Positions 25,961-34,759 of a stretch of 64,000 nt of DNA are shown here, one piece after another. Source of the DNA: GCA-2748575 sp965222725 (GTDB lineage: Bacteria; Pseudomonadota; Gammaproteobacteria; Pseudomonadales; Ketobacteraceae); NCBI GenBank assembly GCA_965222725.1, contig OZ244969.1:4092001-4156000 (forward strand). Direction: 5' to 3'. The notes beneath the pieces are model-generated. The model did no database searches. It was not told where the DNA came from and saw only the letters and a program-made list of their open reading frames with translations. Numbering within the stretch: the first letter of the stretch is position 1; each line of letters begins with the position of its first letter. The position numbers and the translations under genes are program-made.

Positions 25961-26353
25961 ATGAAAATCGGTGAACTAGCAAAACTAACGGATTGTTCCA
26001 TCCAAGCTATTCGCTACTACGAAAAAGAAGGCCTGATTGCATCAAGTGCACGCAGTGGAGGGAATTTTCGCCTCTACAATCAGGCCGCAGTCCAAAGACT
26101 GCTGTTTATCAAGCATTGCCGCAGTTTGAATCTGCCACTCTGTGATATTCGACAACTATTACAGCTCCAAGACACGCCTTCGGCCCAATGCGATCAGGTC
26201 AATCAGATGATTGGGCGCCATTTGGAGGAAGTGAAGAGGCGTATCGCCGAACTCGAATCACTGCGACTCCAGCTTCAGGCATTGCAGCATGCCTGTACTG
26301 AGGATCGAACTGTCGATCAGTGTGGAATTTTGCAAAACCTGTCCAACCACTAA
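25961..26353 (+). CDS. PbrR/CadR-like MerR-family metal regulator (intact copy)
   Basis: A 130-residue activator that twists the overlong promoter spacer when metal binds. Residues 1-40 form the winged helix-turn-helix (MKIGELAKLTDCSIQAIRYY), followed by the wing (GGNFRLYNQAAVQRLLFI), the dimer helix and a metal-binding loop. Cys77, Cys112 and Cys121 (QCDQVN, CTEDRTVDQC) have the CX8C spacing of PbrR and MerR rather than the CX6C of CadR, pointing to Pb(II) or Cd(II)/Pb(II). It is divergent from the transporter operon. As the frameshifted paralogue at 3278 is probably dead, this protein likely serves all three matching operators. Confidence 0.9.
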   Translation: MKIGELAKLTDCSIQAIRYYEKEGLIASSARSGGNFRLYNQAAVQRLLFIKHCRSLNLPLCDIRQLLQLQDTPSAQCDQVNQMIGRHLEEVKRRIAELESLRLQLQALQHACTEDRTVDQCGILQNLSNH

Positions 26354-26746
26354 GTCCCAACTATCCGGTGCGTGGATAGCATAGAGTAAGGTTTAGTATC
26401 CAGGATCAAACCAGCCGCACGGTATACATGGTGGTTTGCGCGGTTTTCGCCAGTTGCGAGATCGTTAATGGAAATTCAAGCGCTTGCCCATCGGCCTCCA
26501 TAAAGGCAACAAAATCGGGGATCACTTCAAAAGGATGCGAGATGCCAGTTTCCTTTTGGTTACATGCTCGTGTGTTCTGGTTTGCCATCAGAATAACGTC
26601 TCTGTTCATGTGGTTCCGCCAGACCACGGGTTGTAATCTGCTTGGTATCTACGGAACGGCAAATTGGTACCCTTGCAGCACCTCACAACCTATATAGCTG
26701 TTTCGGTCGCTGGCCGCCGGTGGGGACGCTCCCATAGCGTGTTCAT
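26354..26746. other. gap between pbrR-like gene and merA, with a possible merD remnant
   Basis: No intact gene is convincing here. On the minus strand, at 26406-26465, the frame ends LTISQLAKTAQTTMYTVRLV and stops. This resembles the first helix-turn-helix of MerD (TVSQLAxxAGVSVHIVR) at the position where merD follows merA in many operons. The rest shows no clear signal. Confidence 0.35.
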
Positions 26747-28429
26747 TCACCCGGCGCAACAGGAGAGTTCTTTGACATCCTTATTAAAGGTCTGAGCACA
26801 GAGTTTCAAACTTTCGACCATCGTCAGGTAAGGGAACAATTGATCGGCCAGCTCGGTTACCGTCATGTGGTTACGGATTGCCAAGGCTGCGCTCTGGATC
26901 AGTTCTCCTCCTTCGTGGGCCAGAATTTGTGCTCCGATCAGGCATCCACTGGCCTTTTCTACAACAAGCTTAATAAATCCGTCGGTTTCAAAGTTTGCCA
27001 AGGCGCGGGGCACGTTTTCCATGTCCAGCACACGACTGTCGGTTGCAATGCCTTGGGCGTTGGCTTGCTGTTCCGTCAGGCCGACGGTAGCCACCTGGGG
27101 ATCGGTAAAGATCACTGCCGGCATGGTGGACAGATCCAGTCTGGCTTCTCCGCCCATCATATTGGTGCCGGCACGGCTACCTGCTGCCGCGGCGACATAC
27201 ACGAACTGGGGCATATTGGAGCAGTCACCAGCCGCATAAATGCCCGGAACATTCGTTTCCATGCGCTCATTGACGATGACTTCGCCATTTTGCTCCGTCT
27301 TGACGCCAACCACTTCCAGATTCAGCTTCTCGGTATTGGCGTGACGCCCAGTGCTGATCAACAGTTTGTCGCCGTGCAAGGTGTTGGCCCCGGTGTTCAA
27401 AGAATGGGTTTCCAGGGTGAACTGCCGCCCATCGTGGGAAACTTGTGTCACCTGGGTGTGATTGAGGACACGTATACCTTCTTTCTCGAAGCATTCGGCC
27501 AGCTTTTCTCCCAGCAGGGGATCTTCCCGGTACAAAAGGGTGTGGCGTGCCAGCACAGTCACTTCGCTACCCAAACGGCGATAGGCCTGGGCTATTTCCA
27601 GGGCAACCACGGAGGAGCCGATCACCACCAGGTGTTGTGGCAGTTGCTTGGCAAACAGCGCCTCATCGGATGTCCAGTAAGGCATTCTCTGTGAAGACGC
27701 GGGGGCCAATCCGTCAATGGGGGGAATGGTTGGCGTTGAACCGGTGGCAATCAGAATCTTGTCGGCATGGAGGTCCTGTTCGGTGCCGTCGTCTTTGCTG
27801 ACGATCAATGTGTTTGCATCTTTAAATCGTGCATATCCCTTCACTAGGTGGAGTGCCGGGTTGGCATCGAGAATATTCTGGTATTTGGCTGCACGCAGCT
27901 CCTCGACGCGCGCGGTTTGCTGCTCAGTCAACAAGGCGCGACTCAGTTGAGGCGAATGGTTTTCCAGCCCCACAAAGGGATTGTGGCGTTGCTGCTGGGC
28001 CAGTTGTGCGGCCCGGATCAGAATCTTGGAGGGTACACAGCCGACATTGACGCAGCAGCCGCCAATGACATCAGCACCTTCGATCAGGGTGACTTTGGCA
28101 CCCCTTTCGGCGGCCTTGATGGCACAGGCAAAGGCAGCGGAGCCACTGCCGATAATCACCACCTGTTGAGACCGGTTACCTCCTGTATCACTAGTAGTTG
28201 TGTTTTCACCATAGGCGCTCGGTGACGTATTTTCTTTAGCCGTATACCCCAGCGCCTCAATAGCGCCGACGAGATCGGCTACGCTGACGCCAGCATTTGC
28301 AGTGATCGCTGCGTTGGCGTTTTTATAAGAGACTTCAACGTTGATCACGCCTTCGATCGCATCGAGCGCTTCTTTAACGTGACCGACGCAGCTTGGGCAG
28401 GTCATCCCTTGTATCGATAGTAGGATCAT
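26747..28429 (-). CDS. merA: mercuric reductase
   Basis: Cytosolic FAD/NADPH enzyme that reduces Hg(II) to Hg(0), 560 residues. An N-terminal HMA domain has GMTCPSCVGH (about 8-17). The FAD site is VVIIGSGSAAFACAIKAAER. The redox pair lies in GGCCVNVGCVPSK, Cys126 and Cys131, with an extra Cys where most MerA proteins have Thr. The C-terminal vicinal pair is Cys557-Cys558 in SCCAG, which receives Hg(II). All catalytic features are present. It is the last gene of the mer operon; no merB (organomercurial lyase) is seen. Confidence 0.96.
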   Translation of the reverse strand: MILLSIQGMTCPSCVGHVKEALDAIEGVINVEVSYKNANAAITANAGVSVADLVGAIEALGYTAKENTSPSAYGENTTTSDTGGNRSQQVVIIGSGSAAFACAIKAAERGAKVTLIEGADVIGGCCVNVGCVPSKILIRAAQLAQQQRHNPFVGLENHSPQLSRALLTEQQTARVEELRAAKYQNILDANPALHLVKGYARFKDANTLIVSKDDGTEQDLHADKILIATGSTPTIPPIDGLAPASSQRMPYWTSDEALFAKQLPQHLVVIGSSVVALEIAQAYRRLGSEVTVLARHTLLYREDPLLGEKLAECFEKEGIRVLNHTQVTQVSHDGRQFTLETHSLNTGANTLHGDKLLISTGRHANTEKLNLEVVGVKTEQNGEVIVNERMETNVPGIYAAGDCSNMPQFVYVAAAAGSRAGTNMMGGEARLDLSTMPAVIFTDPQVATVGLTEQQANAQGIATDSRVLDMENVPRALANFETDGFIKLVVEKASGCLIGAQILAHEGGELIQSAALAIRNHMTVTELADQLFPYLTMVESLKLCAQTFNKDVKELSCCAG

Positions 28430-28468
28430 GCTTGTTCCTCAACAGTAAGTCGGTTTTATCTAGTGGTG

Positions 28469-28888
28469 TTAAACAGCACAACTGTCGTCATCACAGCGCT
28501 TATTCGCGGGTGAAAAAACATCCCAAAGCGATACAACAACCATCAGACCTAACGCTGAATAGGTGACGTAACTGCTCCAGCCATATTGGAACCAGGGATA
28601 AAGGGATAGCAGTAGCAATATCGGACCGATCATACCGAGCGCACTGCGGTGCCATTGCCTGTGGCTTAACCAGCTAAGTCCATTGAGCACCAGAGTGACC
28701 CATGCAAACAGCGGCAAAAGCGTGTTAATGAACAGACCTTCCCACTGACTGAGAAAGCCCAGTCCTACCGCAGCGCCGAGACTGGCTATGGCCGGGAAGC
28801 ACATGGCGCAACCCATGGCAGAAACCAGCGCGCCCAATGAGCCAAGTTTATCGCCGACGCGTGTCACCAATCGCATTAGCATTTCCAT
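28469..28888 (-). CDS. merC: mercury transporter MerC
   Basis: Inner-membrane Hg(II) uptake protein of 139 residues with four membrane helices. ATG 28888 is chosen for the AGAAGG eight bases upstream; GTG 28897 is the other candidate. The Cys pair of TM1 is in SAMGCAMCFPAIASLGAAVG, a MerC hallmark, and the C-terminus has KRCDDDSC. It sits between merF and merA. Confidence 0.9.
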   Translation of the reverse strand: MEMLMRLVTRVGDKLGSLGALVSAMGCAMCFPAIASLGAAVGLGFLSQWEGLFINTLLPLFAWVTLVLNGLSWLSHRQWHRSALGMIGPILLLLSLYPWFQYGWSSYVTYSALGLMVVVSLWDVFSPANKRCDDDSCAV

Positions 28889-28921
28889 AATGAACACCTT
28901 CTGTCGCCACTCTGGCCGTTA

Positions 28922-29191
28922 TCATTGTTCATCGTTTTCCCCGCCATCTTTATGGCCAGTATTACAACGGGTCGTATTTTGTTGTGATGGCTGTTTACGA
29001 AAAGCGGCGTAACCGGCTATGCCCAGAAACATGATCAATGCCGGAAACAGCACGCAATCCAGGTAACCTGTCAACGCCGACAGGCCAACCGTACCCAGCA
29101 AAATGACCAAAACCGGGGTGAAGCAACACAAGGCCACAATGATTGAACCGATAACCCCGGTGCGCAGAAGCTTGGCGTTATCCATGGCCAC
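28922..29191 (-). CDS. merF: mercury transporter MerF
   Basis: Small (89-residue) two-helix inner-membrane Hg(II) importer. TM1 carries the vicinal Cys pair in SIIVALCCFTPVLVILLG and TM2 is LFPALIMFLGIAGYAAFR. The usual second Cys pair after TM2 is not present as CC; only one Cys (TTRCNTG) is seen. Its start adjoins the merP stop. The operon thus has three different membrane importers, MerT, MerF and MerC. Confidence 0.87.
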   Translation of the reverse strand: MAMDNAKLLRTGVIGSIIVALCCFTPVLVILLGTVGLSALTGYLDCVLFPALIMFLGIAGYAAFRKQPSQQNTTRCNTGHKDGGENDEQ

Positions 29192-29192
29192 T

Positions 29193-29468
29193 TTACTCTT
29201 TAACCCTGGACGGATAACCTGCGTTGGTGGTGGCTTCGGTCAATGCTTTTACTGAGGTTTTTTCGTCATCGAACGTGACAACAGCCAGCTTGTTCTCAAA
29301 GGTGACTTCGGCGCTACTGACACCATCAACATTTTGTAAGGCCTTTTTGACTGTAAACGGACAGGTCACACAGTTCATGGTTGGCACTTCCAGTGTGACG
29401 GTTTGCTCTTTGGCAAATGCAGTCAGGCTAAGTAAGGTCAAAAAGAGCAATAGTGTGATTTTTTTCAT
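29193..29468 (-). CDS. merP: periplasmic mercury-binding protein MerP
   Basis: Periplasmic Hg(II) scavenger of 91 residues that hands the ion to MerT. A signal peptide (1-19, ending AFAKE) is followed by an HMA fold with the ligand motif PTMNCVTCPFTV. ATG 29468 is chosen because it starts the signal peptide directly; the upstream in-frame start at 29507 would add 13 non-hydrophobic residues overlapping the merT end. Confidence 0.94.
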   Translation of the reverse strand: MKKITLLLFLTLLSLTAFAKEQTVTLEVPTMNCVTCPFTVKKALQNVDGVSSAEVTFENKLAVVTFDDEKTSVKALTEATTNAGYPSRVKE

Positions 29469-29503
29469 CGTTTTCTCCGAGTATTCAAGGCTTAAAAGAG
29501 TTG

Positions 29504-29851
29504 TCATGCGAACCAGATGATCCAGTAATTACTGGTGATGAGCACCAGTGCGGTTAGCGCAGCGACCCAGAAAATCACCTGACGGCGCCTGCGTACTCGT
29601 GGTACGGCGCAGGCGGTGCCGGGCTCACAGGTTTCGATGGGGCGATAGATTTTCCAGCCGGAAAAACCAAATAAAGCCAATACCAGCAGGATAAATATGG
29701 GGCGGTACGGTTCTAACAGAGTCAGATTGCCAATCCAGGAACCACTGATACCGAGCAGCAGCAAGACGAAGGGCCCGGCGCAGCAAAGGCCCGCGCCGAT
29801 GGCGGCGATAACACCGCCGATAATGGGCAGATTGGATTCTTTCTGGGACAC
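29504..29851 (-). CDS. merT: mercuric ion transporter MerT
   Basis: Inner-membrane Hg(II) importer of 115 residues with three helices. TM1 has the vicinal Cys pair in AIGAGLCCAGPFVLLLLGIS. The cytoplasmic loop between TM2 and TM3 has the second pair, CEPGTAC. First structural gene after the mer promoter at 29885-29915. Confidence 0.94.
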   Translation of the reverse strand: MSQKESNLPIIGGVIAAIGAGLCCAGPFVLLLLGISGSWIGNLTLLEPYRPIFILLVLALFGFSGWKIYRPIETCEPGTACAVPRVRRRRQVIFWVAALTALVLITSNYWIIWFA

Positions 29852-29884
29852 GGCTTACTCCTCTGATGTATGTGATGGGAGTAA

Positions 29885-29915
29885 GTGTAAAGGCCGTACC
29901 AGAGTACGGTGTCAA
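29885..29915 (-). promoter_or_regulatory. mer promoter-operator
   Basis: On the minus strand TTGACA (29910-29915) and TTACAC (29885-29890) are 19 bp apart. The spacer contains CCGTAC-N4-GTACGG (29894-29909), the classical MerR operator half-sites. It lies between merR and merT, which run in the same direction, so merR would need a promoter of its own upstream. Confidence 0.88.
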
Positions 29916-29923
29916 GCAAGAAA

Positions 29924-30334
29924 TCAGGGGGCATTGTTGTCGTCCGGTTGAAGGGACTCGATGATGGGACAATGGGTCTGGTCCAGATTGACGGCGCACT
30001 GGTTCAGCAGATCATCGAGGACGATTTCCAGACGCCGCAGATCGGCCAGCTTGGCGCGTACGCTGGCAAGTTTCTGAGCTGCCATGCCCTGAACTTCCCG
30101 ACAGGGTGATTCTCCGAGTTCAAGCAGATTAGCGATCTCCTCCAGGGTAAACCCCAATTCCTGGGCGCGTTTGATAAATAAGATCCGGGCCAGGGTTGCC
30201 CTAGAATAAGTGCGGTAACCCTCGGTTGGTTTGGGTGGTTGTGCGATCAACCCGCGGCGTTCGTAGTAGCGGATGGTTTCAACATTAACACTTGCTGCTT
30301 CAGCCAATTGGCCGATGGTGTAGTTCTCGTTCAT
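29924..30334 (-). CDS. merR: mercury-responsive regulator MerR
   Basis: A 136-residue Hg(II)-activated regulator. Helix-turn-helix at 6-27 (YTIGQLAEAASVNVETIRYY), wing with GYRTYSRATLARILFI, and ligands Cys78, Cys113 and Cys122 (SPCREV, CAVNLDQTHC) with the CX8C spacing of MerR. ATG 30334 is chosen over TTG 30340. Unlike most Gram-negative mer operons, merR is not divergent but lies upstream of merT in the same orientation. Its start overlaps the stop of the AAA ATPase gene by ATGA. Confidence 0.92.
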   Translation of the reverse strand: MNENYTIGQLAEAASVNVETIRYYERRGLIAQPPKPTEGYRTYSRATLARILFIKRAQELGFTLEEIANLLELGESPCREVQGMAAQKLASVRAKLADLRRLEIVLDDLLNQCAVNLDQTHCPIIESLQPDDNNAP

Positions 30335-31569
30335 GACCAAAGTGCTCCCAGTGGTACGGCATAGAGATTTTCACCAAAAGCCGTTGTATGATCGCCATCG
30401 TAGAGCAAGATACCCATTTTGAAGCGCTCACCGGCCACACTTTGAAAACGTTTCAAGCCGGTAAAATCTTTGGCACTCAACGTCGCAGCTGCTTTGACTT
30501 CGATCGCGAAACAGTCGCCTATGGCGTTTTCGATGATCACATCGACCTCCACTTTATCCTTGTCCCGGTAGTGATAGAAACTCAACGGTTCTTCGATCCA
30601 TACTGCCTGTTTTCGCAGTTCGTTGTAGACAAAGGATTCCAGCACCAACCCAAAATCACCGGGCTGCTTCAGCAGGCGTTCCCGGTTCAGGCCACGAACA
30701 GCGCACATCATGCCGGTATCAATGGAATGCAGTTTGGGCGTTTTCACCAACCGTTTGTATTCGTTGGAATGCCAGGCCGGCAATTGCTCCACCAGAAACA
30801 ACTGCTCCAGCAACGCCATGTATTTTTTAATGGTCAGTCGATCCAGCCCAAGTTTAGCGCCCAGTTCGGTCAGGTTAACCAGTTTTCCTGCATAAAAGGC
30901 GGTGAGTTTGAGTAACTTGGCCATCAAATCGGGGTGATCGATATGGGTCAGATCGCGGATATCCCGCTGGATCAATGTACTGACGTACTGTTGATACCAA
31001 GCGGTGCTTCGCCGCTCATTGGCACGTTGCAGAGGCTCGGGGAAACACCCCGTAATCAACCGTTGCAGTAGATGATCCCGCACACGAATGTCCTGAGCCG
31101 AAGGCGCTTCCTGGTTCAGTAGTTTGCTTAAAAAGCTGGGGGGTCGTCCATGGATCTCACATTCGGAAAGCGTTGTCAGGCGAACCGACTCCATCCGGCC
31201 GGCCAGGGAATCCGATAGCCGGGGCAATAACAAGGCATTGGCAGAACCCGTCAGGAGAAAGCGACCTGCCGTGCGTTGTTCATCCACAGCCTGCTTTATG
31301 GAGACGAACAGTTCAGGCAGGCGCTGAACCTCATCGAGCGCAATTCGTTTCGGTGGCAGATTACGGATGAACCCGACGGGATCAGCTTGTGCAATTTCGA
31401 ATTGGGCCTGATCGTCCAGGGTAATGTATTCCCAGTTTTCAGCGCCCATCTCACCAATCAACGCCTTCACCAGAGTGGTTTTACCGACTTGGCGAGGCCC
31501 CATCACAAAGACCACCGGGGTGTCGCTTAGCGCTTCTTTGACATTGATTTCAGAATAACGTGGGTACAT
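30331..31569 (-). CDS. AAA+ ATPase with DUF4143 domain
   Basis: A 412-residue ATP-binding protein of the AAA_14/DUF4143 group. Walker A is GPRQVGKTTLVKAL (about residues 24-37), Walker B is RIALDEVQRLPE and a sensor-like motif is FLLTGSANAL. A winged-helix segment follows (LTELGAKLGLDRLTIKKYMALL), and the C-terminal part resembles a PD-(D/E)XK-like fold (KDKVEVDVIIENAIGDCFAIEVKA). Such proteins are common in mobile elements and their role is not established. Its stop overlaps the merR start, so transcription from its promoter would reach merR; the Tn3 transposase gene is divergent. Confidence 0.85.
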   Translation of the reverse strand: MYPRYSEINVKEALSDTPVVFVMGPRQVGKTTLVKALIGEMGAENWEYITLDDQAQFEIAQADPVGFIRNLPPKRIALDEVQRLPELFVSIKQAVDEQRTAGRFLLTGSANALLLPRLSDSLAGRMESVRLTTLSECEIHGRPPSFLSKLLNQEAPSAQDIRVRDHLLQRLITGCFPEPLQRANERRSTAWYQQYVSTLIQRDIRDLTHIDHPDLMAKLLKLTAFYAGKLVNLTELGAKLGLDRLTIKKYMALLEQLFLVEQLPAWHSNEYKRLVKTPKLHSIDTGMMCAVRGLNRERLLKQPGDFGLVLESFVYNELRKQAVWIEEPLSFYHYRDKDKVEVDVIIENAIGDCFAIEVKAAATLSAKDFTGLKRFQSVAGERFKMGILLYDGDHTTAFGENLYAVPLGALWS

Positions 31570-31750
31570 AAAATAAGCGCTCGGCTAATTGATTGTTGTA
31601 ATTCGTCTATTCGTTATTTTAATATCGTCTATTCGTGAATACAATGCCGTCTAATTGTTAGATACGACAATGGCGTCTCACGAATATAAAAACATCAATA
31701 AAAACAACGCTATAGGAGTAGTTGGCGTAACTAAGCCCAAGTGAGAGCCC
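31570..31750. promoter_or_regulatory. divergent control region between ATPase and transposase genes, with repeats
   Basis: An AT-rich stretch holds the direct repeat CGTCTATTCGT at 31604-31614 and 31626-31636, 22 bp apart. Related pieces follow: TATTCGTGAATA, CCGTCTAATTG and TCTCACGAATATA to about 31687. Repeats spaced by about two helical turns look like an operator or a recombinase site. No resolvase gene is found, so a res function is only a possibility. Confidence 0.5.
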
Positions 31751-34684
31751 ATGACAGCCAAAGAGCAGTTCTTAACCAGCCAGCAGCGATACCAACCGTT
31801 AATGCTGCCACAACGATTTTCCGACGAAGAAATGGTTCGCGATTGGACGCTGAGCCGACGCGATTGCCAGGTGGTCAACAAGTACCGTAAGCAATACCGT
31901 CTGGGATTTGCTATCCAACTGTGCGCCATGCGTCTCTATGGCCGGTTTCTTAACCAACTCCATGATCTATCCCCCCGGGTAATCAGCTACCTGAGCAGTC
32001 AACTCGACCTCCCGCCCACGCTAACCGTGGACGTGCCCGAACGGGAGGCGACACTATTGGAGCATCGGAACAACATCCTCAAGTATCTGGGCTTTCAACG
32101 GTTTGATGACACAGTGGAAGCCGACCTGGATCGCTGGATAGAGGAACACGCCCGTCAGGGGCTGCTGCCGGATGAACTTTTTCACCGGGCAGAATGTTAC
32201 CTGTTGTTGAACCGTATTATGTTGCCCGGACCCTCGACCATCGAACGGCAGATCATCCGTGTTTGTAACCAGGTCCACACTCAGCTTTTTGAGCAGGTGT
32301 TTGATCAGATGTCCCCTGAACTGCGCGGTGCCATCGACGATCTGTTGCAAACCACGGACGGTAATCAACGAACCTACTTCAACCAACTCAAAGAGTATCC
32401 ACCGGCCGCCAAAATCTCATCGCTGAAACGCTATTTGGAGCGCTATGACAATCTGGTGGCCACCGGCATTAATGAATTCGAGGAAAAGGTCATTGATACC
32501 GCTTTTCTTCACTACCTGTATCGACTGACCAAGCGCTACAGTGCCAAGGACATGAAACGCTTCAAAGACCACAAGCGCTATGCCCTGATGGTGTGCTTCC
32601 TGTTAGAATCCCGCAAGATCCTGCTGGATAACCTGGTCAAAATGCACGATCAGTACATGACGGAACTGTGCCGACAAACCAGAAACAGCCACGACAAAAA
32701 GCACAAGGAATTCCGCAAACGCCAGAAGAAAGCTATCGACGCCGTGCTCGATACCACGCATGTTTTGCTGGAATGGCCGGATGAACAGCCGTTGTACAAG
32801 AATGACTTATGGCAGCGTATTGACGAGAAACACTTGCTGGCCTCCATTGAGGATCTGCACATTTTTAAACGCCTGGAAGAACGCGGCTATTGCGATTTGT
32901 TGCTGACCCGTTACCCCAGTTTACGAAAGTATTTTTCCGACTTTATACGGTTACCGTTTGAAGTGGCGAAAGGTTCTGGGCCACTGATAAAAGCCATCCA
33001 GTTCGTCCGGCAGTTGGATGACGGCGATCTGAAAAAACTGCCGGAGAATACACCGACTGCGTTCATTCCCCGCGAGCTGCGTCGCAGCCTTAAAGATCAA
33101 ACCGGCAACATCAATCGCAATGTTTGGGAAATGGGTCTTGCTCTCGCGATGAAAGATGCGTTGCGTTCCGGCGATTTGTATTTGCCACAGAGCAAACAGC
33201 ATGTGTCGTTCTGGGATCTGACCTTGAACGAGCCCAACTGGGATGAAACCAAACACACTGTCTATACCGAGCTACAGCAGCCTTTGCCGCACGAAGTGCG
33301 TTCCGCCATTTCAACCCAGTTCCACGAAGCGGTGTCAGCAGCGCAAAAGCGTTTTGGACTGGATAATTTCGCCGAGATACACAATGGCCGGCTGAAACTC
33401 AAGCGTGACGACAAGCTGGACGTACCGGATAAAGTCAACCAACTGCAAAAGGTGATCGATGCGCATATGCCCAGCATACGCATCGAGCAACTGCTGATGG
33501 AGGTGGATCAAATGACGCATTACAGTCGTCACTTTGTCCCTATCCAGCATCACCAGTCACGGCCCAAAAACTTTTACAAAAGCCTGATGGCTGCCATTAT
33601 TTCACAAGCCACAAACCTGGGCGTCGTGTCCATGAGTAACAGCGTCAATGGCGTTACTGTCGATATGCTAAGGCATATCCTGCAATACTATATTCGCGAA
33701 GAAACCCTGATCAACGCCAGTGCTGAAATTGTGAATCAACACCATGAGCTGCCGTTGAGTGCGGTGTATGGCTCCGGTACATTGTCCTCTTCAGATGCGC
33801 AACGCTTTAAAATCCGCGCCGACAGCCTGTTGGCTTCATACTATCCCCGCTATTACGGCTACTATGAAAAAGCCATCGGGATCTACACCCACGTATCCGA
33901 TCAATATTCAGTGTTCAGCACCAAGATCATTTCCTGTAGCCCTCGTGAAGCCCTGTATGTTCTGGACGGTCTGCTGGAAAACAACACGATTCTGAAAATC
34001 CGAGAGCACACCACCGATACGCATGGGTATACTGAAATCGTCTTCGCCCTCTGTCATTTGCTCGGCTTCTACTTTATGCCACGTATTCGGGATCTGAAGG
34101 ATCAGCAGCTATACCGTATCGACAAATCCGTCGATTACGGTGACCTCAACCATTTACTCACGAAAACAGCTGATCTGTCGATCATTGAGGAGCAATGGGA
34201 ATACATGATGCGGGTGGTCATTTCTCTGAAGCAGAAAACTGCGCCAGCACACGTCATCGTTCAACGGTTGACCAACAGTTCACCCTCCGATCGCCTCACC
34301 AAGGCCTTTACCAACCTGGGCCGGATCATCAAGACCGAATACATTCTGCGGTACCTGACTGACAAAGAACTGCGCCAAACTGTCCAGCGGCAACTGAACA
34401 AAGGGGAATACCGGCACAAACTGCCGCGCTGGATATTCTTTGCGGACCAGGGGGAATTCACCACAGGGGACTATGAGGAAATCATGAATAAGGCCAGCAG
34501 CCTCAGCTTTCTATCCAATGCCATTCTGTACTGGAACACGATCAAGATAAATGACGTGGTTGAGCAGCTCCGGCAGCAGGGGGAGGATATCGACGACGAG
34601 ACCTTATCCCATATCTCGTTACTGCCCTATAAGCATGTGTTGCCCAATGGTACGTATTTTATTGAAGATGAGGGGGAGGGGTAA
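31751..34684 (+). CDS. tnpA: Tn3-family transposase
   Basis: A 977-residue DDE transposase of replicative Tn3-type elements. The N-terminal DUF4158-like DNA-binding part (to about residue 170) includes RFSDEEMVRDWTLSRRDCQV and GFAIQLCAMRLYGRF. The C-terminal catalytic domain contains SQATNLGV, HVSDQYSVFSTKII, LCHLLGFYFMPRIRDL and NGTYFIEDEGEG. The length is normal for the family and no frameshift is seen, so it may be active. The element's right end lies 70 bases downstream; a resolvase is not apparent in this window. Confidence 0.95.
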   Translation: MTAKEQFLTSQQRYQPLMLPQRFSDEEMVRDWTLSRRDCQVVNKYRKQYRLGFAIQLCAMRLYGRFLNQLHDLSPRVISYLSSQLDLPPTLTVDVPEREATLLEHRNNILKYLGFQRFDDTVEADLDRWIEEHARQGLLPDELFHRAECYLLLNRIMLPGPSTIERQIIRVCNQVHTQLFEQVFDQMSPELRGAIDDLLQTTDGNQRTYFNQLKEYPPAAKISSLKRYLERYDNLVATGINEFEEKVIDTAFLHYLYRLTKRYSAKDMKRFKDHKRYALMVCFLLESRKILLDNLVKMHDQYMTELCRQTRNSHDKKHKEFRKRQKKAIDAVLDTTHVLLEWPDEQPLYKNDLWQRIDEKHLLASIEDLHIFKRLEERGYCDLLLTRYPSLRKYFSDFIRLPFEVAKGSGPLIKAIQFVRQLDDGDLKKLPENTPTAFIPRELRRSLKDQTGNINRNVWEMGLALAMKDALRSGDLYLPQSKQHVSFWDLTLNEPNWDETKHTVYTELQQPLPHEVRSAISTQFHEAVSAAQKRFGLDNFAEIHNGRLKLKRDDKLDVPDKVNQLQKVIDAHMPSIRIEQLLMEVDQMTHYSRHFVPIQHHQSRPKNFYKSLMAAIISQATNLGVVSMSNSVNGVTVDMLRHILQYYIREETLINASAEIVNQHHELPLSAVYGSGTLSSSDAQRFKIRADSLLASYYPRYYGYYEKAIGIYTHVSDQYSVFSTKIISCSPREALYVLDGLLENNTILKIREHTTDTHGYTEIVFALCHLLGFYFMPRIRDLKDQQLYRIDKSVDYGDLNHLLTKTADLSIIEEQWEYMMRVVISLKQKTAPAHVIVQRLTNSSPSDRLTKAFTNLGRIIKTEYILRYLTDKELRQTVQRQLNKGEYRHKLPRWIFFADQGEFTTGDYEEIMNKASSLSFLSNAILYWNTIKINDVVEQLRQQGEDIDDETLSHISLLPYKHVLPNGTYFIEDEGEG

Positions 34685-34754
34685 TTATTCGGAAACCTAC
34701 GGTTACGCGGAGAGCCTAGGAGTCAAAACCGTAGGTTTTCGTTCAAATGCCCCC
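34685..34754 (+). mobile_element. right end of the Tn3-family element (terminal inverted repeat)
   Basis: Read inward on the minus strand from 34754, the end starts GGGGGCATTTGAACGAAAAC, the GGGG start typical of Tn3-family repeats, with a probable length of about 38 bp (34717-34754). An internal 12-bp inverted repeat (34693-34704 and 34727-34738, AAACCTACGGTT and its complement) adjoins it. Immediately outside, at 34760, a kinase reading frame begins in mid-domain, which marks the junction. I did not find the matching left repeat in the window. Confidence 0.7.
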
Positions 34755-34759
34755 GCTGG

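Noticed and set aside
29926..29950. GGGGGCATTGTTGTCGTCC as left inverted repeat of the Tn3 element
   Set aside because: It shares only the first nine bases with the right end (GGGGGCATTTGAACG), lies in the 3' coding end of merR (QPDDNNAP) and would place the mer structural genes outside the element.
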